Of a stretch of DNA of 32,778 bases, positions 21,396 to 30,601 are shown piece after piece. The translations under genes were made by a program, and so were the position numbers. The notes beneath the pieces are model-generated. The model was not told the DNA's origin. It made no database searches and saw nothing but the letters and a program-made list of their open reading frames with translations. Origin of the DNA: Alistipes sp. UBA943 (GTDB taxonomy: Bacteria > Bacteroidota > Bacteroidia > Bacteroidales > Rikenellaceae); NCBI GenBank assembly GCA_002293345.1, contig DBDB01000084.1:1-32778 (forward strand). The letters are read 5' to 3'. Within the stretch, counting starts at the first letter, position 1, and each line of letters starts with the position of its first letter.

Positions 21396-22742
21396 TTATC
21401 GTGCGATCAGATGCGGCAGGTACAACCGAACCTGTACCTCGGTCAACCAATTTGAATGTGCGGCCAGGGCTTCGATCTGACTCTTTTTGAGTGCCGTTAG
21501 GTTCGTCCCGACATTCCGGGCCAATTCATGTACCTTTTTGGAGGGTTTGATGCGCTGCAACTCCTCCCATCCGATATTTTGTTTGAGCTGGCTGATTATT
21601 TTTTCGTACAGTTCGCAGTCGATATCCCAACGCTTGCGACGCCCCTTGTGCACCTTCCGAAGGGATTCGGCATCCTCTTGTGAGATTCCGTGATGGGTGT
21701 ACAGTTCGGGGGCCACGTGTCCCTCGACCACGTGGTCGACAAATCCCACCAACGGCACCTCGCTCACGTTCCACCCCAACGACAAGTACGCGTACCGTCT
21801 TCCACGCTCGACACCGGTATAGATGTTGTCCTCCATTTGGAAGGTCTTGATGCGATGCATCATGATGTTGGACGTCTTCATCAGCATCAGCGGGATATTG
21901 AACGCCCACCGTGCATTCATCACCCCTGCCCCGGCATCACTCACGATGACGATCGGCGTGTGGTAATCGCTGTCTTTATTGCTGAGTTTGTGTGCCCCCT
22001 GATTGTCATACAGTCCGCCGTCGACCAGCAGGGGACGCTCGATACGGTACACGGGATGCTTTTTGTGGTATTTCTTCTTGATCCGAATGGGCGAGAAGGC
22101 GAACGGTACGCATGACGATGCCATCACGGCGTCACACACCGGGAAATCCCCATGCTCCTCGAAACCGATCTCCTGCAATTTACGCCGATCGCCATCCTTT
22201 TCGTTGGGGTCGATATAGTGGCCACGGATCTTTTTTTGCGAGAAGGTGAAGAGTGTGCCCGTCGCGATATTGGTGGAGTTAATCGCGATAAGCGGCGTTT
22301 CGGGGAAATGCGACAGCTTGGCACCTTTGAAGAACAGTCGGTCATAGGCACGTTTGATCCAGAAGCTGAAGTTGAGCAACTTATAACTGAAGAAGAACAG
22401 CACGATCAGTTCCGGGATCAGTACCCACCACCCGACCAGGTATACCGACAGTGCCATCAGTGCAACGATCAGCAGCAGATTGAGCACACTGCTCCACAGC
22501 ACTCCGCGTTGCAATTTTCGGGCGAACGACTCCTCGAACGCGGCAAAGTCACCGCTATATTTCTCCTTGTTCAGGGCGTAGTAGGCGGAGGTAATGGATC
22601 CTCCCGACACGGACGAGATCACATCCACATGATCCAAAATACCGAGCCTGTCCAGTGCCCTGAGGGTACCGATATGATACGCCGCCGCACGGTATCCGCC
22701 TCCCGAAAGTGCCACTCCGATCTTCTTGCCTGATTTATCCAT
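21396..22742 (-). CDS. Patatin-like phospholipase with membrane hairpin
   Basis: Predicted to cleave acyl chains from phospholipids with a Ser-Asp dyad. The oxyanion loop is LSGGGYRAAA (residues 12-21), the nucleophile elbow is SVSGGS with Ser46 (first Gly of GxSxG replaced by Ser), and the catalytic Asp lies in DGGLYDNQG near residue 240. Two hydrophobic helices (about 82-125) are inserted between the elbow and the Asp, so the enzyme is membrane-anchored. The start at 22742 is five bases after a perfect -7 box, so the mRNA would be leaderless; an upstream ATG at 22757 would lie before the start site. It pairs with the gasdermin-like gene downstream. Confidence 0.85.
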   Translation of the reverse strand: MDKSGKKIGVALSGGGYRAAAYHIGTLRALDRLGILDHVDVISSVSGGSITSAYYALNKEKYSGDFAAFEESFARKLQRGVLWSSVLNLLLIVALMALSVYLVGWWVLIPELIVLFFFSYKLLNFSFWIKRAYDRLFFKGAKLSHFPETPLIAINSTNIATGTLFTFSQKKIRGHYIDPNEKDGDRRKLQEIGFEEHGDFPVCDAVMASSCVPFAFSPIRIKKKYHKKHPVYRIERPLLVDGGLYDNQGAHKLSNKDSDYHTPIVIVSDAGAGVMNARWAFNIPLMLMKTSNIMMHRIKTFQMEDNIYTGVERGRRYAYLSLGWNVSEVPLVGFVDHVVEGHVAPELYTHHGISQEDAESLRKVHKGRRKRWDIDCELYEKIISQLKQNIGWEELQRIKPSKKVHELARNVGTNLTALKKSQIEALAAHSNWLTEVQVRLYLPHLIAR

Positions 22743-22746
22743 ATTG

Positions 22747-22754
22747 CAAAAATA
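22747..22754 (-). promoter_or_regulatory. Predicted promoter of the patatin operon (TATTTTTG)
   Basis: The minus strand reads TATTTTTG, a perfect -7 box, and its 3' end is 5 nt from the A of the ATG at 22742. A TTTG at 22772-22769 is 14 bp away, closer than the usual 19-20, so the -33 element is uncertain. A second TATTTTTG overlaps just upstream. Confidence 0.5.
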
Positions 22755-22769
22755 CAAAAATAAATTTGC

Positions 22770-22801
22770 AAAAAAAGCCCCCCGAACTGTGTCGGAGGGC
22801 T
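22770..22801 (-). terminator. Intrinsic terminator of the LRR/pseudo-protease gene
   Basis: On the minus strand AGCCC-T-CCGA pairs with TCGG-G-GGGCT (one mismatch, six-base loop), followed by T7. It ends transcription coming from the gene at 22824-24647, just upstream of the patatin promoter. Confidence 0.85.
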
Positions 22802-22823
22802 CGATATAAGATGGTGATAAAAA

Positions 22824-24647
22824 TTATCGAATCACCGTCACACGCGGAAGATTCGGGCAATTGTCGATCTGTGTCGCTGCCGTCGAGCAACCTTGCAACG
22901 TTACGTTGTACAGCATCGAGCAATTCGCGAGCACCAACGTGTTGATTCCGTACAGGTAGCGGAGGGTCACGGTTTCAAGTCTGTTGTTGTTGTGTACATG
23001 CACGCCCTTGATGGTCGGATTGTTCTCGTCGATCAGGATACTAACCAAAGCTGTTTCCGAACCACGCAACTCAAAATGACCGGTAGCAGCATTTCGACGC
23101 CAGAAACATCCATACGCACCGGCGGCAGGCACCCATCCGGAGAACCCATAGTAACCCGAAGAGGTACCTCCCTGCCAGGTGGCGCCCGTTTGAACTGTTC
23201 CGTTCAGGCGCGTGCAGCTCATCCAGTTGGTGTTGTGCCAAGAGCGAGGCGGAATATCCAAAACCAGCAGTTTCTTCGGTGCGGTAGCAATTTCCCAGCC
23301 TCTAACCTCGCAAATACCCAACAGGTCAGCCACAGGGTCGTTGGCACCGAGGTACACACGGTGATACGGGTCGGGAGATTGCATATTCGTCCAGTCGGTG
23401 AGACCCGCGAGGCAAGAGCTGATTGCCGGGAGATTCGTGTTGAACGAGTTGTCCTTCAACGTCAGGTCACGCAGCGCGCCACAGTTGGAGATATCGAGCA
23501 ACGCGAGTTGTGTCCGCTGAATATCGAGGGTTTTTAACGACGGAATCGACGTCTCGAAATAGAGCGACGTGAGAGAAGAAGAATTTGAGATCGTGAGGCC
23601 CGTCATGCCCTTCGCCTCCTTGATCTGCAACGAGTTTACGGGAGTACCGCTGATCGTCACCGTATATGTCGCATTCTGGTCGCCATTGATATCGTAGGTG
23701 TTGGTTTGGCTGTTCCACTCACCTGTCACGTTGCCGGTCAGCGTAACGTTATTCCAGAAAGTCGAATTATTCGGCGTGCTGGTAAATTTGGCCAAGGGGG
23801 GATCAACGGGAGCCTGACGACCCGGATAGATCGTAGCGATAAACTCTTTATCCATGTCCGAAAGCTCATGGATGTCCGTTGCAGGGCCACCTGGCAACTC
23901 GTCACGCAATCCGTTGGGGTAAGGCCAGTTCATGATCGACTGAGGATCCCAAGTCGTAGTTTTTTTGGTAAAAATCGGGTGATCGACAAGCGGAGTCAGC
24001 ACATACGATTCGATAATCGACCAAGCGGCATCCCAATCGGCTACTTCGGGGAAGAACTCTTCCCAGTAATCCTTCGGTGTTTTACCGCGACTGTCCGAGA
24101 AGGTCAAACTGAAATTCGGGTGACGGTTCTCCAATTCGAGACCCAACACGAGACCCAATCCACGGAGCATGTCGCCGCGCACTTTGTCCATATCGCCACT
24201 GTTGTAATATTCCTGCAACAGGTCGAAGTGAAGTGTCTCTTTGGCCGGATCCATTTCCGAGAAACAGTCCATACCGACATAAGACCACGTCAACCAACGT
24301 GCGTCATCCGTCTCAAAACCGATACGAACATAAGCCTGATTGCTTGTCGTTTCCTGGAATTCGATGTTTGCATACGATGTCCACTCCGCCATGCACCCCT
24401 TGAGCATGTTGCGCAATTCGGGAGAACCGTTCAAGAATGAATAGTTGATCACACTGCCGTTGGGCCAGATACGGTTGTACTGAGCCACGCCGCGTGTCTC
24501 ATTTTCGGCGGGTTTCATACCGAAGAATCGTACGTGCTCGGTCTGTGGGAGCGTCTCCTCCACACCTACACCGGCATCGGTGTTCACGCAACCTGTCACG
24601 AACAGCAACAGCATCGCGAATAACGATAGTAAAGTAAGTTTTTTCAT
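22824..24647 (-). CDS. Surface lipoprotein: astacin-like pseudo-metalloprotease plus leucine-rich repeats
   Basis: The signal peptide ends in the lipobox VTGC with Cys20. Residues about 50-270 follow the astacin/M12A-like pattern of Bacteroidota exported proteases: IWPNGSVINYSFLNGSPELR, the EWTSYANIEFQE strand, AYVRIGF, LTWSYVGMDC, and the Met-turn SIMNWPYPNGLR. At the zinc site, where HExxHxxGxxH is expected, residues 162-172 carry Arg, Gly, Leu and Leu in place of His, Glu, His and His; only Gly169 is kept. From about 340 to 430 lies a short leucine-rich repeat stretch (LKTLDIQRTQLALLDISNCGAL), and another near the C-terminus. It is probably a binding protein rather than a protease. It is a single-gene unit. 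Confidence 0.7.
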   Translation of the reverse strand: MKKLTLLSLFAMLLLFVTGCVNTDAGVGVEETLPQTEHVRFFGMKPAENETRGVAQYNRIWPNGSVINYSFLNGSPELRNMLKGCMAEWTSYANIEFQETTSNQAYVRIGFETDDARWLTWSYVGMDCFSEMDPAKETLHFDLLQEYYNSGDMDKVRGDMLRGLGLVLGLELENRHPNFSLTFSDSRGKTPKDYWEEFFPEVADWDAAWSIIESYVLTPLVDHPIFTKKTTTWDPQSIMNWPYPNGLRDELPGGPATDIHELSDMDKEFIATIYPGRQAPVDPPLAKFTSTPNNSTFWNNVTLTGNVTGEWNSQTNTYDINGDQNATYTVTISGTPVNSLQIKEAKGMTGLTISNSSSLTSLYFETSIPSLKTLDIQRTQLALLDISNCGALRDLTLKDNSFNTNLPAISSCLAGLTDWTNMQSPDPYHRVYLGANDPVADLLGICEVRGWEIATAPKKLLVLDIPPRSWHNTNWMSCTRLNGTVQTGATWQGGTSSGYYGFSGWVPAAGAYGCFWRRNAATGHFELRGSETALVSILIDENNPTIKGVHVHNNNRLETVTLRYLYGINTLVLANCSMLYNVTLQGCSTAATQIDNCPNLPRVTVIR

Positions 24648-24674
24648 GTGTATTAAAAATGATTAAATTGGTAT

Positions 24675-24708
24675 GTCCGTTTCATCCGAAAAGGACGTGG
24701 CAAAGGTA
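24675..24708 (-). promoter_or_regulatory. Promoter (TACCTTTG) and 5' stem-loop of the pseudo-protease gene
   Basis: The minus strand has TACCTTTG at 24708-24701. Transcription would start near 24696, exactly at the base of a hairpin GTCCTTTTC-GGAT-GAAACGGAC (24696-24675). The mRNA would thus begin with a stem-loop about 30 nt before the ATG at 24647. Confidence 0.55.
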
Positions 24709-24753
24709 TGGAAAATGCGCGTCGTAAAATATTACATTGCATCTTTTTTATAG

Positions 24754-24789
24754 CACAAAAAAAAGACCCTGTGTGGGTCTTTTTTTGTG
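24754..24789 (-). terminator. Terminator of the suf-tmk-barrel operon
   Basis: CACA7-GACCC / GGGTC-T7GTG makes a long stem with a 5-base loop and a T-run on both strands. It lies 17 bp after the stop of the barrel gene (24806) and closes the minus-strand block that begins with sufD. Confidence 0.9.
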
Positions 24790-24805
24790 GGAGCTGAATC
24801 TTCTC

Positions 24806-26515
24806 TCAAAATCTCACCTTGACACCGATCTCGAAACCGGGTCCGAACATTGGCAGGGGACGGCTCCAGTCGTACAACGGGCCGTTGAACAGGTTATACC
24901 CTTGGGCATAAATCGTCATCCAATCCAGTGCATACCAGTCGAACTCCAACCCCATGTCGGCCGAAAAAGGTAACGTAATGTCTCCCTCCCTGCTATCGCC
25001 ACGGAATAGCGACATGTCACGTGCGGAAATCATGTCGATATGTGCACCCAGCAAGAATTTACGGTGTCGATACTGCACACCGACACGCCCCTCGAACTCG
25101 GGAAGCAACGTCGCTACCTCCACATGATCCGTATGACTGCCCAGCTTCAGGCGTAACGACACCGTCAGGTCGCTGATCGGACGCACATCCAGACCGCCGT
25201 TCAGCGACAAGGAGTTCAATCCACCCTGATCCAGGTCGAAATGCCGCAGTCCGCCATCCTCCCACGAGTACCAGAAGTTGTAATTCTCGATAATCGCGTA
25301 TCCGATCGACAGGTGATAACTCATCATGTTGTGCAACAATCGTCCGCTCACACCTCCCTCTATCGTATAATGAACCGTGCTTTTCGATGGAACGTTCTGG
25401 TAGTCGGACGGCAGGTAATAGAGATTACTCAGTCGCAAACGGTGCGGGTCGTTGCGAAACAACTCGCTTTTCAGCTCCAGGAACGGCACAAAAGCCCCGT
25501 TCTGCACATCGAAACGAAACCAGGCGTTCGGCAGGATGTAGTGTGCATTTTTCTGTCCCGAAATGTCGTCAAAATGATACGTCAGGCCGAAACGCATGTC
25601 GACCTTCTTCGATCGGTAGTCATAGTGTCCGCCGAGCGTCCAGGTACGGTAGAACCACTCTCTATCGATCGACGCGTCGAAACCGGCATCCAGCATCGCC
25701 ACATGTTTGCCGAACTGACGTCCCGCACGACCACCGATACGGTACTTGATGAAATCACCATAATCCGGATACCCTGATTCGTGCGGCCAGAAGTGTCCCG
25801 CTCCTGCGTCGAACGCGAAGTTGAAACGCGACAGGTCCGTGAACGAGTCTCCGAACCGCACTTCGCCGTACAGATTTTCACTCACGGGAGCGTAACCGGC
25901 ATCCATACCACCACGGAAATGTCGTCCCGATTCATCCTCATAGGGGAATATCGTCTCGGCACCGGAGTGGAGATGATGATAGTCGATCTTACCCTCCAAC
26001 AGCCTGCGGCCCAGGTACTTACCGACGGCTCCACCGACACGGTTGTCCAACCATGTACCGCTGCGATTCATCGACGCGTGACGCTGGTACAGCCCGTCGT
26101 GATTGAGGTATCCCAATGCGTAACCGATATCGGGATGCTGCGTCGAGGCATAGAGGTCGGCCGTCGATCGCCACGGGTAACCGCCTCCCACTTTGGCGTA
26201 GAACGGCAACGGGCGGTCGAAATCCCAATACGTGAGTGTCGAGGGGGCGAGGGGGCGCGTCACGAAACGTGTCGATTCGGCCGAGGGCGTGACCGTGTAA
26301 TCTATCTCCGGACGCATCATCGTCGTATCGCCACCGTCGTACGGGATCGACAGTTTTTCCGCGTATCCCAAACTGGGTGCGTACTCTTTCGACACCTCGA
26401 CATGTTTCACCGGTACCCCCAGACTGTCGAATTCATCCTGTGCCTGCGCCGAAATCGGCATCGACACGCCGACACAAGCACATACAACCCACCCTATCGT
26501 CAATAGTTTTTTCAT
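24806..26515 (-). CDS. Outer-membrane beta-barrel protein (TonB-receptor-like barrel)
   Basis: A 569-aa protein with signal peptide 1-25 (ending SAQAQ). A short acidic N-terminal region is followed by many alternating amphipathic strands with aromatic girdles, and the end FGPGFEIGVKVRF has a C-terminal Phe, the outer-membrane insertion signal. The later half resembles TonB-dependent receptor barrels (TIYAQGYNLFNGPLYDW), but no plug domain or TonB box is visible. It follows the large TPR protein by 8 nt, an arrangement repeated in Bacteroidales genomes, which suggests the two work together in the envelope. The substrate is unknown. Confidence 0.75.
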   Translation of the reverse strand: MKKLLTIGWVVCACVGVSMPISAQAQDEFDSLGVPVKHVEVSKEYAPSLGYAEKLSIPYDGGDTTMMRPEIDYTVTPSAESTRFVTRPLAPSTLTYWDFDRPLPFYAKVGGGYPWRSTADLYASTQHPDIGYALGYLNHDGLYQRHASMNRSGTWLDNRVGGAVGKYLGRRLLEGKIDYHHLHSGAETIFPYEDESGRHFRGGMDAGYAPVSENLYGEVRFGDSFTDLSRFNFAFDAGAGHFWPHESGYPDYGDFIKYRIGGRAGRQFGKHVAMLDAGFDASIDREWFYRTWTLGGHYDYRSKKVDMRFGLTYHFDDISGQKNAHYILPNAWFRFDVQNGAFVPFLELKSELFRNDPHRLRLSNLYYLPSDYQNVPSKSTVHYTIEGGVSGRLLHNMMSYHLSIGYAIIENYNFWYSWEDGGLRHFDLDQGGLNSLSLNGGLDVRPISDLTVSLRLKLGSHTDHVEVATLLPEFEGRVGVQYRHRKFLLGAHIDMISARDMSLFRGDSREGDITLPFSADMGLEFDWYALDWMTIYAQGYNLFNGPLYDWSRPLPMFGPGFEIGVKVRF

Positions 26516-26523
26516 AGCCCCTC

Positions 26524-29514
26524 TTAATTTAACCGTCCGATCCTTTCGCGAGCCTCGTCGAGAATCCCGTCATCCGCAATCGCGTAACCATCCGCGATAC
26601 TTTGGTACGTGGCCCGTGCCTGGAACGCATCGCCACTCGCGGCATACATGTCGCCCAACAGCAGGTACGCCTTCGCCAGCCAGTACGCATGTTGCGTGCC
26701 ATGACCCGCGAACTCGAACGTCAGTCGTTCACCCGCCGCGTTATCGCCACGTTGGAATGCATCTTCGATCACCTTGTACGACGCTTCGGAACCTTCGGCG
26801 CTCTGCGGCGTGGCACTCAGCGTCTTGTAGATCGACATCGCGTTACCCGTCTCACCGCGACGTTCCAAAATGTGTGCCCGAGCCAACTGTGCCTCACGCC
26901 ACGCCTGCTGTCCCAATGGCGACGGGTCATGCTGATAAGTAGACACGTCGCGTGCCATCATCAGGATACGGTCATCGTCACCCGTGGCGATCGACGAACG
27001 TACATACCCCGCTATCGCGGCACCTTTCGCCTCCGTGCCGCGTTCCATGGCGATCAAACGGCTGTACGCCGCTGCCGACTCCTCATAACGTCCCTGCTCG
27101 GCACCCAAACGCGACAGCATCTGCAGCGTCCCCAACGTATGGGGGTTATCCGTACGGGAGAGTGTCTCCAACGTCTCGTAAGCCTCCTCGCGCTGACCGG
27201 TCTTCATGTACGAATCCGCCAGGAAATACAATGCATCGTCACGGTAGAATCCCTTCGGATAGCTTTCCAGATAACTCCTCAGCGACTTGGCAGCCGTTTC
27301 GGGCGTGTTCGTCTGGTAGATACGGCGTGCGGCGGCAAAGACGAGTGAGTCGCGTGCAATGACATTCAGATCGCCCTCCACACCGGCATCGCGTGCGAAT
27401 TCCAGGTACGCGTCGGCATCGCCCCGCGATATGTAGATATCGCGGATGTTTGCCAAAGCATCTTTCGCCGCAGGCGAATGGGGCGATGCCGCCACGACGC
27501 GCTCATAATGGGCCAACGCACGGGTCTGATCCCCGAGATTGAGGTACGCCAGTCCCAAGTCCGACAGTGCGGCCGTGTAGTAAGGCGACGCCTCGTTCGT
27601 GGCGACGAACGGCTCCAGCAGATTCACCACATCGCGGTAGCTCTCCTGACCGATATAGGTACGCCCGAGTGCGTATGTCGCATCATCCACATAGTCACCC
27701 GACCCGCGATCCACCAACCGCCTGAGCAGCGCGATCTTATCGGCGTTCAACCCCACCAACCCCATCGTCAGGGCACCCTGATAGCGTGCGTAATCGGACT
27801 GTGCGCCGTCGCTCGACAGCGTGGCTTGGTTGTAGAGACGCAACGCCTCGTTGAAATCACGCGTAATGTAGTACGTGTCCGCCATGCGGTTGATCGCATC
27901 CGAACGGTAGGCATCCTGCTCCCCGTGGGCATCCAGAAATTGGTTGAAGAAGTCACGCGACTCATTCATATGCTCCTGCGAGAAGTGGGCGTATCCCGAG
28001 TTGTAGAGCCCCATCGCATAGATACGCTCGCCCTTGGGCGTACGGTTCAGAAAATCCTTGTAGTAACGCAACGCGAGTTCATAATCCCCCATCTGGTAGG
28101 CGATCTCCCCCTGCCAGTAGAGGGCCAGTGCCGTGTATCGCGGACTCACGCCCAACGCTTGCGACGCACGCAGATACTCCATCGCGGCCTCACGTTCGCC
28201 ATGCTCCAATGCCTTCAAGCCACGGTAATAGGTGATCTTCTGACGTGCCGTTTTCAGTTCGCCATGCGGATCGGGTTGCGCGGCGATGATCTCGTACGCC
28301 GCCTCGTAATTGCGTGAATTGTAGTACGCCGCAGCCAACAGTTCACGCGCGGTACGCAACCGTGCCGAGTTGGGATACAGCGATATGTATTTCGTCAATG
28401 CCTGGATCGCCTCGTTGAACACACCGCCGCCGGCCTCGAACTGTAATTTGGCATAGTTGAACAGCGCATCTTCCGCAATCACGGGATTATGACTCGCGTT
28501 GGACGCCATCGCGAACGAGTACATCGCATTACGTTTGTCACCCGATTTGAGATACGTGTCCGCCAGGTGGTACGACGCATTTTGGGTCAGCGCATCGTCC
28601 GGACCCGCGGCCTTACGCAGATACTCCTTCGCGCCCTCATACTCCGCCGTACGGTAGAGCGAAAATCCATAGAGATAGTTCTCCTCACGCCCCATCACCC
28701 CGCCGCTCTTGCGATAGGCATCCAGTTTGGCCAGCGCATCGGCATAATCCTCCTCATGGAACAACGATTCGGCCACCAGACGTTGCAGTTCCATCGCACG
28801 TACGGGTGTCGCTTTGGCGATCTGTGCCTCACCATGCAGCACCACATAGCGGTGATTGCCGCGCTGGAACTCGATCTGCAACATATAATAGGGCGCGATC
28901 TCGGCATACGACTGGCTCCGCATCAGGCGATGGAATCCGTTGTACGCCGCATCGTAATTGCCATTCGAGTAGTCGATGTATGACATGTAGTAGAGTCCGT
29001 GATCGTAGTAGTCGCTCCGCAACGGGATGCGCGAGAAGTACTTCCGCGACTCGTCATACTCACCCCGTGTAAATAAAATATGACCCATCCGTAAATCGAA
29101 TTGTTCGCGTTGGGCCACACTCAATTTTTTGTACTCAACGACCGAAAAACTGTCGTACGCCTTGTCATACGCCTCCTCCTTGCAGTAGTAGAGCCCCATC
29201 AGGTAGTGCACATCGTTGCGGTACAGCGACTCGGGATAGTGCCTCAAAAAGAGACGCATTTTCGACTCCACCATCGGATCGTCCAGCTTCTCGGCACAGA
29301 TCAGCAACCGGTAGTCGACCCACTCCGCGGCGTCCCGTGCCGCCGGAATGGTCTGTTCACGTACCCGCAGCAACTCGGCACGCGCATCGGACCATCGTCC
29401 ATGCTCGAACAACGATTGGGCGCGCAGCAACTCCTCCGGCACACCCTCCACCGGTTCGGCGAACGCACCCATCGTACAGAGAAGTGCGAACAACGTCAAT
29501 AGGTATCTTTTCAT
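26524..29514 (-). CDS. Large periplasmic TPR protein (996 aa)
   Basis: The signal peptide (MKRYLLTLFALLCTMGAFA) is followed by TPR-like 34-residue helical repeats over nearly the whole length. Typical units are YWQGEIAYQMGDYELALRYYKDFLNRTP, ADTYYITRDFNEALRLYNQA and LGLAYLNLGDQTRALAHYERVVAASPHSPAAKDAL, written here only as short excerpts: GDYELALRYY, RDFNEALRLY, GDQTRALAHY. It probably serves as a periplasmic scaffold, similar to YbgF/CpoB-like or BamD-like helical proteins. It lies between the DoxX-like gene (12 nt upstream) and the barrel gene (8 nt downstream). Confidence 0.85.
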   Translation of the reverse strand: MKRYLLTLFALLCTMGAFAEPVEGVPEELLRAQSLFEHGRWSDARAELLRVREQTIPAARDAAEWVDYRLLICAEKLDDPMVESKMRLFLRHYPESLYRNDVHYLMGLYYCKEEAYDKAYDSFSVVEYKKLSVAQREQFDLRMGHILFTRGEYDESRKYFSRIPLRSDYYDHGLYYMSYIDYSNGNYDAAYNGFHRLMRSQSYAEIAPYYMLQIEFQRGNHRYVVLHGEAQIAKATPVRAMELQRLVAESLFHEEDYADALAKLDAYRKSGGVMGREENYLYGFSLYRTAEYEGAKEYLRKAAGPDDALTQNASYHLADTYLKSGDKRNAMYSFAMASNASHNPVIAEDALFNYAKLQFEAGGGVFNEAIQALTKYISLYPNSARLRTARELLAAAYYNSRNYEAAYEIIAAQPDPHGELKTARQKITYYRGLKALEHGEREAAMEYLRASQALGVSPRYTALALYWQGEIAYQMGDYELALRYYKDFLNRTPKGERIYAMGLYNSGYAHFSQEHMNESRDFFNQFLDAHGEQDAYRSDAINRMADTYYITRDFNEALRLYNQATLSSDGAQSDYARYQGALTMGLVGLNADKIALLRRLVDRGSGDYVDDATYALGRTYIGQESYRDVVNLLEPFVATNEASPYYTAALSDLGLAYLNLGDQTRALAHYERVVAASPHSPAAKDALANIRDIYISRGDADAYLEFARDAGVEGDLNVIARDSLVFAAARRIYQTNTPETAAKSLRSYLESYPKGFYRDDALYFLADSYMKTGQREEAYETLETLSRTDNPHTLGTLQMLSRLGAEQGRYEESAAAYSRLIAMERGTEAKGAAIAGYVRSSIATGDDDRILMMARDVSTYQHDPSPLGQQAWREAQLARAHILERRGETGNAMSIYKTLSATPQSAEGSEASYKVIEDAFQRGDNAAGERLTFEFAGHGTQHAYWLAKAYLLLGDMYAASGDAFQARATYQSIADGYAIADDGILDEARERIGRLN

Positions 29515-29526
29515 CCTTGGGTTAGG

Positions 29527-30597
29527 TTATTTAACGTCTTTACAGTTGAATTTTCCGGCGATCACTCCGTCGTCGAGCACCACCACACCCGTGCGGGCCC
29601 TGAGGAGCGTCTTCATCGTGCGACCGTCGATATTATACGTATCGGGTTCGGCGGTGGTTTCGGGCGTGATGTACACCACACGCGCCCCCTCGGCATGGGC
29701 ACGGGCCACCAACGCGTCGATCCGTGCGATGCACCCGTTGTCGATCCTCTTGAACGACGTGATGCAGATCAGGTACAAGCGTCCCGGAGTCTCCAATATT
29801 TCACGCGTCACATCCTCATGAGTGGCGGGATCATGCAGTTTAAACTCTTCGGTGGTCGCTTCCGTCATTTCCGACTCCTCGACACGGGTCTCCACCCACT
29901 CCCAACGCTCCGCATCGTGCCACGTGGGGTCGTCCAACGCGAACTCCCGTTCGACACCCGTCGTCCTGTCACGGTACACCAGCACCGTCTCGGGTTGAGC
30001 GGATCGCGGTGCCTCCTCCAAGAGGTTCGTACCGATCTTGTAGGGCAGAAAATCTATCAGCGGCAGGTGGCGGTAGCAATATGTACCGATTCCCATCGAG
30101 GTGAGAAAAAACAGCAGTGTCAGGACAATCTCCCGCACGTTGAACGCCAGCAGCTTGCCTCCCTGCAGGTAGTGGTACCTCCACACGATGAAGGCCATCG
30201 GCAACATCACGATATTCTTGAAGAACGTTTGCCACGGGGTGAGTTTGATCGCGTCGCCGAAACACCCGCAATCCTCGACGGGCATCAGCGTGGCACTGAA
30301 CAGCGTGAGGATCGTAAAGAAGGTCATCGCAGCCATACAGAAGTTCGAGATGAGACGTATACGCACCTTGAACATCAGCATGAGTCCCATCATCAACTCC
30401 GCCCCGCACAGCCACACGGACAACATCATCGACAGCGGCCGCAGCCACTCGAACCCCCACAGGGTGAAATATTCATTCAGTTTGATCGACGTACCCCAAG
30501 GATCTATCACCTTGACGAATCCGGAAAATATAAACGTCACGGCGAGAATGTATCGGCACGCCATGGCTACGACCTTCATTGTTCTTGTATCCTTCAT
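29527..30597 (-). CDS. DoxX/BT_3928-like membrane protein with C-terminal soluble domain
   Basis: The N-terminal half has four or five transmembrane helices of the DoxX type (YILAVTFIFSGFVKVIDPWG near the start, EDCGCFGDAI, then further helices to about residue 190). The C-terminal half (about 215-356) is soluble and ends with a thioredoxin-like pattern (RLYLICITSF, VVYITPET, VVVLDDGVIAGKFNCKDV) but lacks a CxxC. The CGCFGD motif is shared with MauE/DoxX-like redox proteins. The start at 30597 lies 4 nt after the tmk stop; the longer ORF start at 30645 would lie inside tmk. The exact function is unknown, perhaps envelope redox. Confidence 0.75.
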   Translation of the reverse strand: MKDTRTMKVVAMACRYILAVTFIFSGFVKVIDPWGTSIKLNEYFTLWGFEWLRPLSMMLSVWLCGAELMMGLMLMFKVRIRLISNFCMAAMTFFTILTLFSATLMPVEDCGCFGDAIKLTPWQTFFKNIVMLPMAFIVWRYHYLQGGKLLAFNVREIVLTLLFFLTSMGIGTYCYRHLPLIDFLPYKIGTNLLEEAPRSAQPETVLVYRDRTTGVEREFALDDPTWHDAERWEWVETRVEESEMTEATTEEFKLHDPATHEDVTREILETPGRLYLICITSFKRIDNGCIARIDALVARAHAEGARVVYITPETTAEPDTYNIDGRTMKTLLRARTGVVVLDDGVIAGKFNCKDVK

Positions 30598-30601
30598 AAC
30601 G

